Under the pieces are notes generated by a model, which saw only the letters and a program-made list of their open reading frames with translations, made no database searches and was not told where the DNA came from. A stretch of DNA of 64,000 bases, from assembly GCF_040054535.1 (NCBI RefSeq), contig NC_090785.1:8498501-8562500 (forward strand), given 5' to 3'. Within the stretch, counting starts at the first letter, position 1, and each line of letters begins with the position of its first letter. The DNA is from Antennarius striatus. Taxonomy: Eukaryota; Chordata; Actinopteri; Lophiiformes; Antennariidae. A program made the translations under genes and the position numbers. Shown here in pieces: positions 14,901 through 26,446 of this stretch.

Positions 14901-17900
14901 CCCAACAGTTAACCCAAGCCTTTGAAAAGCAGAGCCAGCACATCTCTGGCCTTCTGGCTGAGCTGCAAGCAAAGGAGAGCGCTCTTCTCAGCCAAGGAGA
15001 GGAACTGCAGCGTTACAAGCACAAGCTGGATGCATCGAAGGACCAGAAAGACAGGGATGAGAAGAAAAAAGTAGAGCAGAGGACGGTTCAAGGGAGAGAG
15101 AATGGACAACAAAAAGAAAACGCACCAAAAGAGAGGTTAAGAGAGATGACTGGCCTTCAACCAGACCAAGACAAGAACTGTGTAATCCCATTCCTCAATG
15201 TAAACCCACCAGCAGCCAGTGACTGTGCTGAACAGAGAGATGTGAGTCAACCAGAGAGTGTGACATCTGATTCTGAAAGATCAACACATACTCATGCTGT
15301 TGAGGCACTTTGTTCAGGCAAACAGTATCCAGACTCTTTTGACTCAGACAGGACTCAGACTCACCGTGACACAAGAGACATTGAGTGCATTCAGGATGGA
15401 GAAAAGAGACAAGATGTAGCAGGGCCTGCAGAACTGCAGGCCCTCCAACAAGAGAATCAGCTGCTGAAACAAAGAATTTTGGATTTGAGTGTCTCAAACG
15501 TCAGTGGCCCAGCTTTACAAACTGATAATGAAAATCCAGAAGTCAAGCAAAGTGAAAACACAGGAAATGTTTGTCTGCCCTGCATAGTAGAACCAAGGTC
15601 GTCTCACACTCCATGTGCAGTTCGCAAAGAGAGCGAAGGAGGAGATTTAGAAAGGGAAGATAGGAGCGCTGAGGAGGAGCACAGAGCAGCTTCACTTCAG
15701 GTCAATCGTCTACAACAACAGGTAGTGACTGTGTACCGCCTCTTTATACCACAGCAATGATGTGACATGTCCTTATGAAGAAAAGTGACAAACTTGGCAA
15801 GAAATTTAAGTGTATAGTAAAACTACTGTACATGTAGTCTACAGAGGAACTGAATTCATATCCTACCTTTGAATTGAATAAATGTATAGTATGTTACTAA
15901 GGAGAAGCAGTTCAAGCAAATGTTGCACAGTGTAAAACACTTGTTTGAGTGAGTGTTTAAGTGTAAACACAGGCTTGTTTATGTCCTTTCGATAGCTTTA
16001 TTTGGAAGCTGTTTGATTTAATCTGCACTTCCTTTTGTTTCCAGGTGGTGGAGCTGCAGATGAAGATTCAGGCACTCTCAGAGGAGACCGAGCAACAGGC
16101 TATGGAGCTCACTGTCTGGAGACTCTCCTCTGGACCGGCTCCAACATTTGACCTTCCCAACACAGACATTCAGTCTGAGAGTCAGAATCGGTTGCAGACT
16201 GATGAGACGACCCACATCCTGCCAGGAAAGCAAAGCCCGGCTCTTTCTCCAACTGTTCAAGCCCAGTTTCAGAAACCTTATCCGGGTGTTAAGGAGAGCT
16301 CTGGTGGTGTGACAATCATCAGAGAAGATGAGTTACTCCTGTCCTGCTCATCCAGTAAACTGCAGGGACACATGTTGTTGTCCAGGTAACACAACTACAC
16401 CAGTAAGAATTTACATTAAAGGCAATGTAAGATGATAATGCAGTTTTGAATTAACTTTTATTTTACCTGGTTTCACTACAAGACTGCAGCACAGCAACCT
16501 CCCTGAATCTAAGAATCTCCATCCTTCTAAAAAGACTTCAACACTTCAGAAATACAATCAGGATCCTGCCAATATTGACAAGGTGACATTATATTTACAA
16601 ACTGTCCACCATGTCTGTCAATCTGCTTGCCCCAGTTTCCTGAAGGAATCTGGTACAACTTGTCCTTTTTAGCAGACATTCATGTTGTTACCCAGTGCAC
16701 AAGGATTACAAAACTCGGTCAGATACTGAATTGGTGACACTGGTCTTTTTTCCTATTGAAAGCTCATGTGCTGCTGGTGTGAAGTATTCACAGTTAGATC
16801 TTGAGTTACTGAGCACCTAAAGTTTATTGGGTTCGTTAGGATTGTTTGATTATTCAGTAAATTGTTAGTGCATCACATGATGAATAACTAGCTTGATGAA
16901 TGTGGCCCGACAGGATATAAAAGTTAAAAAAAAGAAAAAAAAAGATTGCATATAAATGTGAGACACTAACTTTATGTGAGATGTGTGACCACTACATGTG
17001 TTACTGACTCTTTATGTTGCGGTGTTGTGGAATATTTGTGTTGAAATCACACAGAAGTTTTAAGAACTAATTGTATATTTCTGTTTAGGCTAAATTTTTA
17101 CCAGGTTTGTAATTTGCCAGTTTTCTAATTCTTAAAATTTTTGGGTCATGCGATAAAACCAGTCTCATGAAATTATTAGATATAGTAGTTCGTATAGATT
17201 GTAAAAAAGTGTTCTGTTTGTATTAAAAGTAAAACCTGTTGGAAGTATTTTACTCAGTACAGACCAGAACGTTTTGTTTCTTCATATGAAGAATGAAGTT
17301 TTACATTTTTTCTCTTGACTCAGGACTCTGAAAAGGAAAACCAGTTGATCAATTTCTCACACCCTTCAAAGAGCTGTCAATCACAGCTTAAACAGAAGAA
17401 AGACGCTGAAGTAATCCAGACCTCAACTGAGAAGACGTGTCAACAACATGTCAGCAAAGATTCCCACACTGCCTCAGGAGCAAAGCAGACCAAAGCATCC
17501 AAGTGTCACCTGGGAAATCCTGAGGGCAAATCAGACGTCTCCAGGCAAATAAACGCAAGCAGGGGTTCCTCAGGCCGAGACATCAGGACAGAAATGAAAA
17601 GTGTCAACAGTCAAACGGAGGAAAGTTTTTATCCTGGCAGTGCTCCACAAGAATCAATCCGATTCAGCTGTGCATCCACACAGACTGAGGAGGTGGAAGA
17701 TGAAGAAGAGCCAATGGAATCTCCTACCGCTTCTCTTCCTTCGTCTGAGTTGGGGGACACAGAGTTGTTTTCAGGGGTCTTTCCCATCCCAGCCGACCCA
17801 GCCAGCCTGGCCGAGAGGATCCGTCGTAACAGGACCCAGCTGTCAGCCGCCTTCGACGACACAGAGTATGAACCCTACGGACTGCCAGAGGTCGTCATGA

Positions 17901-18754
17901 AAGGTAATTTCATTGGCTGTGAGTTTGTGGGCTGAACACAAAGAAAATGGCCCCAAACATAAAACATAAAAATCTCATTAATATACAGTCAATACCAAAT
18001 TTACATGTGGTTGTGTTTAGTTTACATTACATTTTTTGTGAAAAGAAGCAGTATACCTACAGGTTTGACCTCCAGTTGATTAAAATGTATGAAAATATTT
18101 TTCCATAATGTTATGAAACAACATTTTATTTTTTGGTAGATAGGTGGTTTCTTCCTTTTTCCCAGGCGAGTTGTTATATTTTTAAGCAAAGGTTTTCCTA
18201 GTCCTGTCTCAATACTGGATCCATTATGTGATCTAATATCCAACAGAATCTGAATGTGTGTCTAACGACAGAATTGGCTTCAAGATTAAAATTAGTTAAA
18301 CATAATGACAGATGGATATCCTGTCTGGCAAATGAGCAGACATTTATTATGAGTTTATCTTATAATCCTCAGTAACGTTTGCCCTGCTGTGAAAACCAAG
18401 AATTTAAAAAGGTTAGTTAGGGTCAAAGGTCAGTAAAAGCTGTAAGACATATCTTCACTTGTGCTCCTAGATACTAGCACGGTACCATGACCACTGTAAT
18501 TTAAAAGTTCAGACTGCCCAAAGAAATGTTGGGTTAAAAACTGATTCTCCATCACTATTCCAGATCTACCTGTTTTTTGTTCCTGTTGCCCTAGTGCCCC
18601 CCCTTATTCCTTTGTCTCCCTCTCTTCCTGTCCTGCAGGTTTTGCAGACATCCCCAGCGGTCCGTCGTGTCCTTACATTGTAAGAAGAGGTCTGTTAGGG
18701 ACGGCCGTCGGGCCTGTCACTCAGAAGAACCAAGAGCAGGAGGAGACGGATTAA
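4119..18754 (+). CDS. cenpf: CENP-F-like kinetochore coiled-coil protein, compact form
   Basis: Coding exons: 4119-4280, 4498-4694, 4897-5000, 5721-5782, 6629-6890, 8770-8963, 9428-9553, 9711-9839, 11778-11900, 12429-12564, 13349-14784, 14888-15721, 16045-16385, 16483-16582, 17324-17903, 18639-18754. The sum is 4902 nt, giving 1633 aa with phase kept throughout. The start was chosen because MSWAEEDW and the helix after it match the CENP-F N-terminus. The run with LSCQRQNAES-like and QELQQAR-like segments follows the family's N-terminal region. The large exons encode charged coiled coil. The end, EYEPYGLPEVVMKGFADIPS, matches the conserved CENP-F C-terminal Rb-binding motif. In mammals CENP-F binds kinetochores, dynein regulators and microtubules in G2/M. 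Odd points: the protein is about half the mammalian length (about 3100 aa), and it ends in QEQEETD without the CAAX farnesylation box. It could be the direct orthologue or an ancient duplicate. Family assignment is strong; small exons 3-4 are less certain. Confidence 0.88.
9840..11777 (+). other. Long CENP-F-like gene intron with an ATT trinucleotide repeat
   Basis: No exon was recognised in this intron. A TTA/ATT microsatellite lies at about 10,843-10,880. Other introns longer than 800 bp (5783-6628 and 6891-8769) likewise show nothing recognisable. Confidence 0.4.
11904..11938. repeat. CA microsatellite next to a splice donor
   Basis: About 17 CA units begin four bases after the donor of coding exon 9 of the CENP-F-like gene (exon end at 11900). 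Confidence 0.9.
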
Positions 18755-21230
18755 AACACAGTGACAGGTAAACTCCAGAGTCTGACCCTCTAGTTTCGGC
18801 TCCGTTTTAGATTCACTTTGAAAGCTATAATTTATGGACACGACAAACCTTTAACTGTAACTAGTTCACTTCTTTACTTGTTTTCAGTTCCACGTGATGT
18901 TTGTGACACACATTATGGAACATTTGAAGTTTCACAGAATAAATAGTCAGTATTTAATAAAACAGATTTCTACATTAATCATTAGTTGTGTCCCTATTGC
19001 CATTTTTTTAATCAAGTTGAATCAGTTTCTCAAGTAAGAGCAGACTTGTAGTCGGTTATTTGTCCATTCATTCATTTATTTTTTTGAAGATGAGGTGATC
19101 GTAAATTAATTGTGAATAAAATTAGTATTATGAAATTATTATTTATTTTTCCTAGGATAAATGAAGATTTTGTCTAAAATGCGTGATTAAATTCCTCTTC
19201 CTTTTTGTTGTGTTTTCACCCTTGTTGTCTACAGATGTGATGGAAAGAACTAATCACTGAAAATGGACACTGGCATCTAAAAAGGGACCTCCAGTCACCA
19301 GAGACCTGCAGCCCTCTGGATGAATGCAGGACCGCTTCCAAAGCAGTGCGATCACACATGGACATCTTCTTTGAATGATCGCTTCCACTGTGTACATAAA
19401 TAGTCTGAATGATCACCAGCTCATCCCCTAATTGCTGTGTGGAGGCTCTCCATCACAGTCATGCCTCTTCCACCCCACTTCTATTTATTTATAGGTGAAG
19501 TAGGGATTTAGCTTGTTGCCGTTAGCAGCTACTTTTCCAAAGAGACCTTTTAGTTTTATATTTCAGAGTTAACTTATGGGGTCAGCCTTCTTTGAGTGAA
19601 TTAGTTGTTGATGCTTATCAAATGCTCATAAAGATATTTGTTTTCCAAAAAGGTAAAGCAGAGAGGCCTTTTGTGAAAATATGACACTGTATGTTCTTTT
19701 TTCTGTTTAATTCTTAATTTAGGTTATTTATACTCACTGAAATGTGTTTTAGGAGACGCCATGCGTTTACAAAAATATTCATGAGTGAGTGTGTGAGAGA
19801 TGTTAGCTGTGAATATGAACATGTGTGTCCTCATTTTGATGTCAGTGTTTGTATATGTGCATGTGTGTGTATGTGTGTGTGGGTGAGAGAGAGAGAGGAG
19901 GGGGCTGAGCAAGTCTATGACTCAGACTAACCTGCTTTGGTTTCCCCTCCATGTATGGTGATACACACTGTGCTTCTTTCTCCCTCGGCTGCTTTGCTTC
20001 TCTTTGTTAACACTCACAAACACTCAGTGGTCAGCGCTGTAATGAATTTACCAAAAACATTTGGAGCTTTATTTTACCAGCTGAGCACATGGATTCATTC
20101 AGTTCGCTTATATTTATGAGATGTATTTTTTTGGTTTTTGCACAAATGTTACTGTAGATTTTGTAGACATGATTGGAGTTGATGTGCCAGTTTTAATTTC
20201 TTCTGCGATGGAGGATGTCCCCACTTTTCTAGTTTATTATACCTGACTACTTAAAGGACATTTTCATATATTTTCTATCCTGAAGTAGATGCATACACAA
20301 CTACAGATCCCATCCCTGCATGTACACACCTAACTCCTCTCTTGGCGATGTAGTGACGATGCATCCCAAACCATTTAGGGGGTTAAATTAAAGTGACTAG
20401 TGCAACATAGCTAATAAGCTAATGCGGTTTCATTCAGCTTTAGTGGGTGAAGGTCAGATTTTACTTTCCACACACTGTCTTGGGCTCCAGCAGTGAATCC
20501 ACTGCTTTGGCAGTGCTTGTGAAATTAATAATGATAAACAGGTGAGATCAGCCTCTGTAAGATAAATAACCTGATTGCTTTCCACATCTACATTCTCCAT
20601 AGACGGTCTTTATAGGATACAGTTACACTAGACAATCCTGCTTCTTTTGAGGAATAGCAAAAGAAACTGAATTTTATTCTAGCTAGAATAACTTTCAGAA
20701 CACCTGCTTGTGTTGATGAATGTCTTCAGCTCATATTAGCTTTAAAAACAGGATAGTGGGTTTTGTCCCCCATTAATTATCATGAAATCACTTAGAAAAA
20801 TGTTTTGGTGAACTGCATGGAACCGTTAAAGAGACCGAGTGATTGTTTCACTTTACATTTGGACATGTGAGCATGTGAAGGTATCCTTTGAGTTAGTTCC
20901 ACACATATTGGTGTGAACAGCGTGGGATGCTTTGTTATCTTTTATTTAATGTTTGCTTTTTGCTTACCGTTGACTCGTCGCCTCTCAGCCTCGGTGTGTT
21001 GATGTGTTCAGGACAGTATGGACTATTCCTGCCTGATTCAGTACCATTGCCATCCATTTGCCATGTCTACACACACCCACACACTTCTCCTCCCAGACAG
21101 TTGCCTTAATATCTCTGGGATCTGTAGTTCTCTGGCAGTGGGTCATGATTGCTGGGTTCACTGTGTGTTTGTTGCCTTCTTATGGACAATTTGATATGCC
21201 TGGATCGGTATTGTTAGTGGCTAAAATAAA
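18755..21230 (+). other. cenpf: 3' UTR of the CENP-F-like gene, with a 3' UTR intron (inferred)
   Basis: Thirteen bases after the stop codon there is a donor (cag then gtaaac, exon end 18767), and a matching acceptor (ctacag) precedes 19235. The stop is closer than 50 nt to this junction, so the transcript should escape nonsense-mediated decay. AATAAA signals lie at 18938-18943, inside the intron and so a possible short form, and at 21225-21230. No other coding sequence was seen. The exact mRNA end is unknown. Confidence 0.4.
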
Positions 21231-21484
21231 ACCTCTTATTTTAACTGTTGTCTCATGGATTCATTCATCTTAGAGATCTGCGAGTTGTAGAGTTAATAAA
21301 ATGTTATCAGTCTGAGCTGTATAGGAGTTTATTACTGATAGAATAATAATAACTAACAATAATAAACCCTTCGTCCATTGTAGGGGAAGTTATTTTTCCA
21401 TTCTAGTAATGATCACACGTGTATATATCAGTACAGGCCCTTAACACACACACACACACATGCATACATACACAGACATACGCA

Positions 21485-21610
21485 CAAGGGGCTTGCAGGC
21501 ATGCAGATAATGAGAGGTGGAGCAGAGGGCAGCTCCCTCATGGGGCGCCCCAATGAGCAACTGGTAGGGGGATGGTGCCTTGCTCAAAGACACCTCAGCA
21601 CTGCTCAAGC
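21485..21610. repeat. Dispersed repeat fragment of unidentified family
   Basis: The block contains 'ttgctcaaagacacctcagc', close in wording to 'ttgctcaggggcacctcagc' at about 34,697 in this same window. Shared wording at two unlinked places, outside any gene, points to a dispersed repeat. I cannot name the family. Confidence 0.35.
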
Positions 21611-23149
21611 CTTAATCGAAAAGAGAATTTGGTACAAATGAGTTCTACTTTCATTATGACGAGAACCTCACAGTGTGGTAGAATATCTTTGTGTAATCAC
21701 ATAAGTATTTCCGTAATTAGCAAAGTCCTCTCTCTTTGCCTTTCGGTCATGAACACATTACTGAGAAGATACTCGAAGACTTAAAGGAGCAGACTTGAAA
21801 CAAAATGAAAGAGTAGAGGAATTAGACTCTCCAACTTCAGAGTCTGTTTTATTTCATGATGCTACTCCTTAAGAGCAAGAAAAATTGTTCAAATCATAAC
21901 TTAGACTTTGAAGAAACAAGTGTCTCTTTTTACTTCCCAAAAAGACAGGTTGGAAAGGCCAGGATTTAGAGGACTAAACCACTCCCCCAGGAAACCCTGC
22001 TCTTCCTCTGCAGAGATGGCTCTTGATCACGATGCTGGTGCTGTAATGTTTCTTCTCCCCCTATCTCCTCTGCTCTGTCAGAGTGATGTATGGTCACCAG
22101 AGTGGGGAAACACCTTCCAAGGAGAAAACACACAGAGAGCTCCGAGCTGGAGGCTGAACGCACATGCTGCATGAGAAAAACACTTCTCCAGAGTGAAGGT
22201 AAGACATGAAGAAAGTTCTCTCTCAAAGGGTTAGCGAGAAAGTTTTTGAGAAAGTCTGATACAGTAGTTTGTTTTGACTTTATAAATAGAAATGTGTATT
22301 TTTGTTATGTATGCTTCTTGGTTTTGATTAGGTTTGCATGTGTTGCTCTATGGCAATTTCTCTAAAATTCCCATTTTTCTTTCTAAAAGAAAGCAATGAT
22401 CTGCCCTCTTCTCTGATGATCCTGCCAAAAAAAGTTATTTTCTCATCCAGCAATTTAGTTGTAAAACCTATTAAACAACTTTGCACCAACTTTAATATTT
22501 ATTTATCTTGTTTCTGTAAGTGCTTGTGCAGCAATTTATTAGGGATTCAGTTTATGGTTTTGTAACCTCAGGGCAAAATAACCCCTCTATTCATCTTTTT
22601 GTCTCGGCTCTTAGCTTAAAACAGCCTTGTCGTTTTTGGGCATAATTCCTTCCGCGAGCATGAAATCAGAGATGAAGAGAAGTAACATGTGATCTCCTTC
22701 TGATGTCAGTGTTGACCACCTATAAAAGAGATGACATCTGAAAGGAACTTTATTCTCTCCTTGCATTGTAAATTCCTCGGTGGATAAGACTTCCTCGTCA
22801 ACAGATGGTCTTATTCATCCCCAAGAGGTTGGGTGGTGAGACAAAATAAGTGTCCATGTTGGATTCATAAACAGGTCTTTTTTGTTAACTGGCTTACAGT
22901 CAAACGATAAAATCTCCCACTACTTATTTGTTCCTTAGAATCCGCTGCTGTATGAATAAGTATAATTAAAGAAAAAAGTTTTTTTAAAAATCTTTGTTAA
23001 AGCTAATCTGTATAAAAATAAAGAAACCTTTTTACCAAAAAACTGAACAAATAGATTCAATGAAGATTCAATAGGCAACCATGATTCAAGTAATGTATGG
23101 CTCTGTGGGAAAAATGCTAAAACTAAATGTAAATCTTTTATTTAAATAT

Positions 23150-23186
23150 CCTCTCTCTCTCTCTCACACACACATACACACACACA

Positions 23187-23223
<37 letters not shown>
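23150..23223. repeat. CT/CA compound microsatellite
   Basis: A short CT run passes into an imperfect then perfect CA run. Confidence 0.85.
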
Positions 23224-23225
<2 letters not shown>

Positions 23226-25061
23226 TAATATCTTGACTCTTACTCTGAAACCATGCAGTTGTATAGCAACAGAACGTGTCTTTCTTGTCTTGATGGATTG
23301 AACATAGACCTTCATGAAAACAACACATCTAGGTGGACAATAATGCTGTTCTAAAACCTGAATGTATGTTTTGGTATTAATGACGCCTTCAGCTATGTGG
23401 AAGTGTCTTATGCAATGGGCAGTGTCCTTTCTGCTAACAATCAGGATGCCCCCCCTCTCCTTTAGCCCAGAGGACACAGCATCCTGAAATCATGACTACC
23501 TTTTAGCATTGAGCCTCTTTACCTGTGGAATGGTTTGAGCATTTCATGACTTTCTCTTTTGTTACCCCTGTAATAACTTCTTTTTTGGTATGTTAAAAAA
23601 TTCAGAATAAGCATAGATTTACAAAAATTAATGAAGCTGAGATGAAATTTTCAGTGAATTGTCTTTGATTGAATTTGGGTTTATTGCTGTTTTACAGAGT
23701 CCCATAACCTTTCTGGAATCAGGATTGTATTTGAACAGATTTATATGGCATTTAAAGTTAGCACACCTCCCACCTTCAAGAGATGAATATGAAAACAAAG
23801 GTTTTGGATCAAACTCAAACATGCATGTGAAGTAAAAACAACCAAAACATATTTATCAGTTTATCGGTTTGTTACAGATGTCTCAGGTCTTCAGATCCCA
23901 GTCCAACAGTTTAAGTAGGGATTCCTCGTATTGGGACAAATGTTTGCAGCTGTTTTAGACACAGCTGTGGTTCATCCTCATTTGATCAGTTTTTGTCTTC
24001 TTCACCTGCCTTAAATGCTCACCCAGGAATAGCTCCATCTTTTCAAACAGCTCCTATCATGATTGATGTCCCCACCTGCCCCTCTGTTTAACTTCAGGCT
24101 AAACAGTGCTAGTTCTGCTCCGTTCTAAGCCCCCTCACTGACGATCATAGAAAAATATCAAAATATGCCAGTGCTGGTTTAGACAGTGATAACTAATAAT
24201 CTCTGTCAGTGAGGAAGCCAGGGGCAGAGAGCAACGCTGTCCACACGAACCATAGCCAGCAGTCCATTAGCGCAGAATCCTAACAGTTGGCTGGACTCTG
24301 GGAAATCTCAGAACATTGTCAAAGTCCGTTCTGACCCTGAGCGAGAAGCTCCAAAATCCTCATCCTGTCTGTGTTCTAAAGGTAAATGCACTTCAAAGAA
24401 ATCTCCCAGAGAAGATAGGCAATAAATGTGTTTTTGGTTCATGTCATGTTTGGAGCTTTAGCAGACACTTATCATTTGTGAGACCACTAGCAGGACAGCC
24501 TGGTGTTTGTCTGTCCCTCCCTGGTTACTATGATCAACTGTCCACAATCTGAACCCTTATTTAATGTTACTACAGAGAAACAGGAAACGGTACCAGATTA
24601 AAGAGAGTCCATTCTTATACGTTCTAATCTATGTTTAAACTTTGCACGTGTTTACCTGTTTTTCTGTGTTGAGAACTTGAAAGCGGCAGTCAGTCATCCT
24701 CTGCTGGACGCTGCTGACGTTGGACAACAAGAGAGAACACAGAGCAGGAATAGAGGAAGATTTATCCATCACTTCATGTGTGATGCTTTAACATGGGATG
24801 CGCTCTCAACATCAGTGACTTAAGGTACCCTGTCATTCTCTCAGCTGTGATTTCTTTATCCACAATGCAAGCCGTCCTGAATGTGAGTTTTGAATAAACC
24901 ACCAAGTCTTTGGTCTTTGGTCTTTGGAAGTGAAGAATACATTCCTTTCAGATTTAGGATGTGAGCAGATTTTAATTTAAAGAAGCTTGTCTCCAACAAA
25001 ATGGACAACATTGTTTTTTTGTTTTTTTTATGTGGTTTGCGTTTGGAGTTATTCCCAACTA

Positions 25062-25084
25062 ACACACACACACACACACACACA

Positions 25085-25162
<78 letters not shown>
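25062..25162. repeat. CA microsatellite, about 100 bp
   Basis: About 50 CA units with one CACT interruption near 25,085. Open frames across it are low-complexity artefacts. Confidence 0.95.
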
Positions 25163-25164
<2 letters not shown>

Positions 25165-26135
25165 GATAGAAGCAAGCTACCATGTAAGGTGCTGCTTTAA
25201 TCATCCAGAGTAATTAATAGTTCAGTGTCCCACACACTGACTGTGGGACAGGAGAACCTGAGCTGAAGCTGCTGACCTTCAGATAATGTACGATTTACTT
25301 GACTTCATCCTCTGGTTAATCTGACTTTATATCTTTGTCGTAACATCAAGCAGGCCTTCTGTTTCCTAACTGTTTCCTGAAGACATCTAACACCATGAAC
25401 GCCTTTTTTGTGCCCCATGTCTTCAGACCTCAGCCTGATAAATCCATTAATCCTCCTTTCATGATAAAATCCATTCAGGAACAATTTTGTGCTGCAGTTT
25501 TATTACTAATAAATGTCTGAACGGGTGCTGTGAACCAAGACTACCTAACAGTACGTTCTTACATTATTGGAGGCATGAGGACAGGCTCTTCTCATGGTCA
25601 GATGAATGGTTGCAGCGATTAAGGCTTTCAGTGGAAGTACAGACATCCTTGTGCTGTCTTAAGATATCCTGCGAAAACGGGAAATGACCTTTTAAGTTTG
25701 TAGCCCCAGAACGTACTGCGAGGGCGTCTGATTTAAGCATTTCTTTTTGTCTTCAATGTATTTGTACAAAGGTCATTCATGGATCAATAGATTGGAATGA
25801 AAAATTATACAGGTGTGGAAGTCGAGCCAGGGAGGAATTGATCCAGTTTTATATTTTTGGAAGATCCAGATACGGATGTGGATTCTGGATCAGTTTTTTT
25901 ACTAACTTAAACACCATGAGGTTGAACCTACACCCATAACAGTAGTGAAAATAAAAATACCGAAGCACGTACAATTTAAGATGTTTGATTAGGTGTTATT
26001 GGCTATTGGTTATTGACGTGACGCAGAGCAAAGTAATGTGACATAATTGCTGTGACATCACCACAGTGTGTGCAAAGATACAGCTGATAATGATGGATAA
26101 GTGAACATATATGTTTCACCCTTTTCTTCTCTCAG

Positions 26136-26215
26136 AGACCCAGATAGAGGAAATACTGGAATCCCGCCGACGCCCCTCTGATAAGCCGGTGTTGATGGAT
26201 TTTTGACAGAAGAAG
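26136..26215 (+). other. kcnk4: Probable 5' UTR exon of kcnk4
   Basis: The stretch is bounded by a pyrimidine-rich acceptor (ttctctcag) and a donor (gtaatc). It lies 230 bp upstream of the first coding exon and carries a tiny upstream ORF (Met-Asp-Phe-stop). The start exon has its own acceptor-like site (ggccag) before the ATG. Inferred from splice signals only. Confidence 0.4.
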
Positions 26216-26446
26216 GTAATCACCTCCTGATTGTTTTGGTGACACGTGTTGAAGGAAGTATACCCTCTCTGAGTTATCACAGCTTAGAAATATGGACATT
26301 ATATGACCTGATTTAATGTAAACAGTTGGTCTCTAAAGTGACTTCCTGTTTATGGCCAGCTGTTTCCCGTATCCTGACTGGGAGCCTGACCAGATCCTGG
26401 CCCTCTGGACTCTGGCCCCTAACCCTGGAGGGTCAGCAGGGGGAAA

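Larger units (their letters stand above)
21231..26135. other. Intergenic region between the CENP-F-like gene and kcnk4
   Basis: No coding exon recognised. It holds a small dispersed-repeat-like block at about 21,485-21,610, a CT/CA microsatellite at 23,150-23,223 and a CA tract of about 100 bp at 25,062-25,162. A possible upstream leader exon of kcnk4 could end at 22,198, before a gtaaga donor, but nothing further supports it. Confidence 0.4.

Noticed and set aside
25062-25162. Regularly repeated DNA that might be taken for a CRISPR array
   Set aside because: A simple dinucleotide tract without spacers, in a vertebrate genome.
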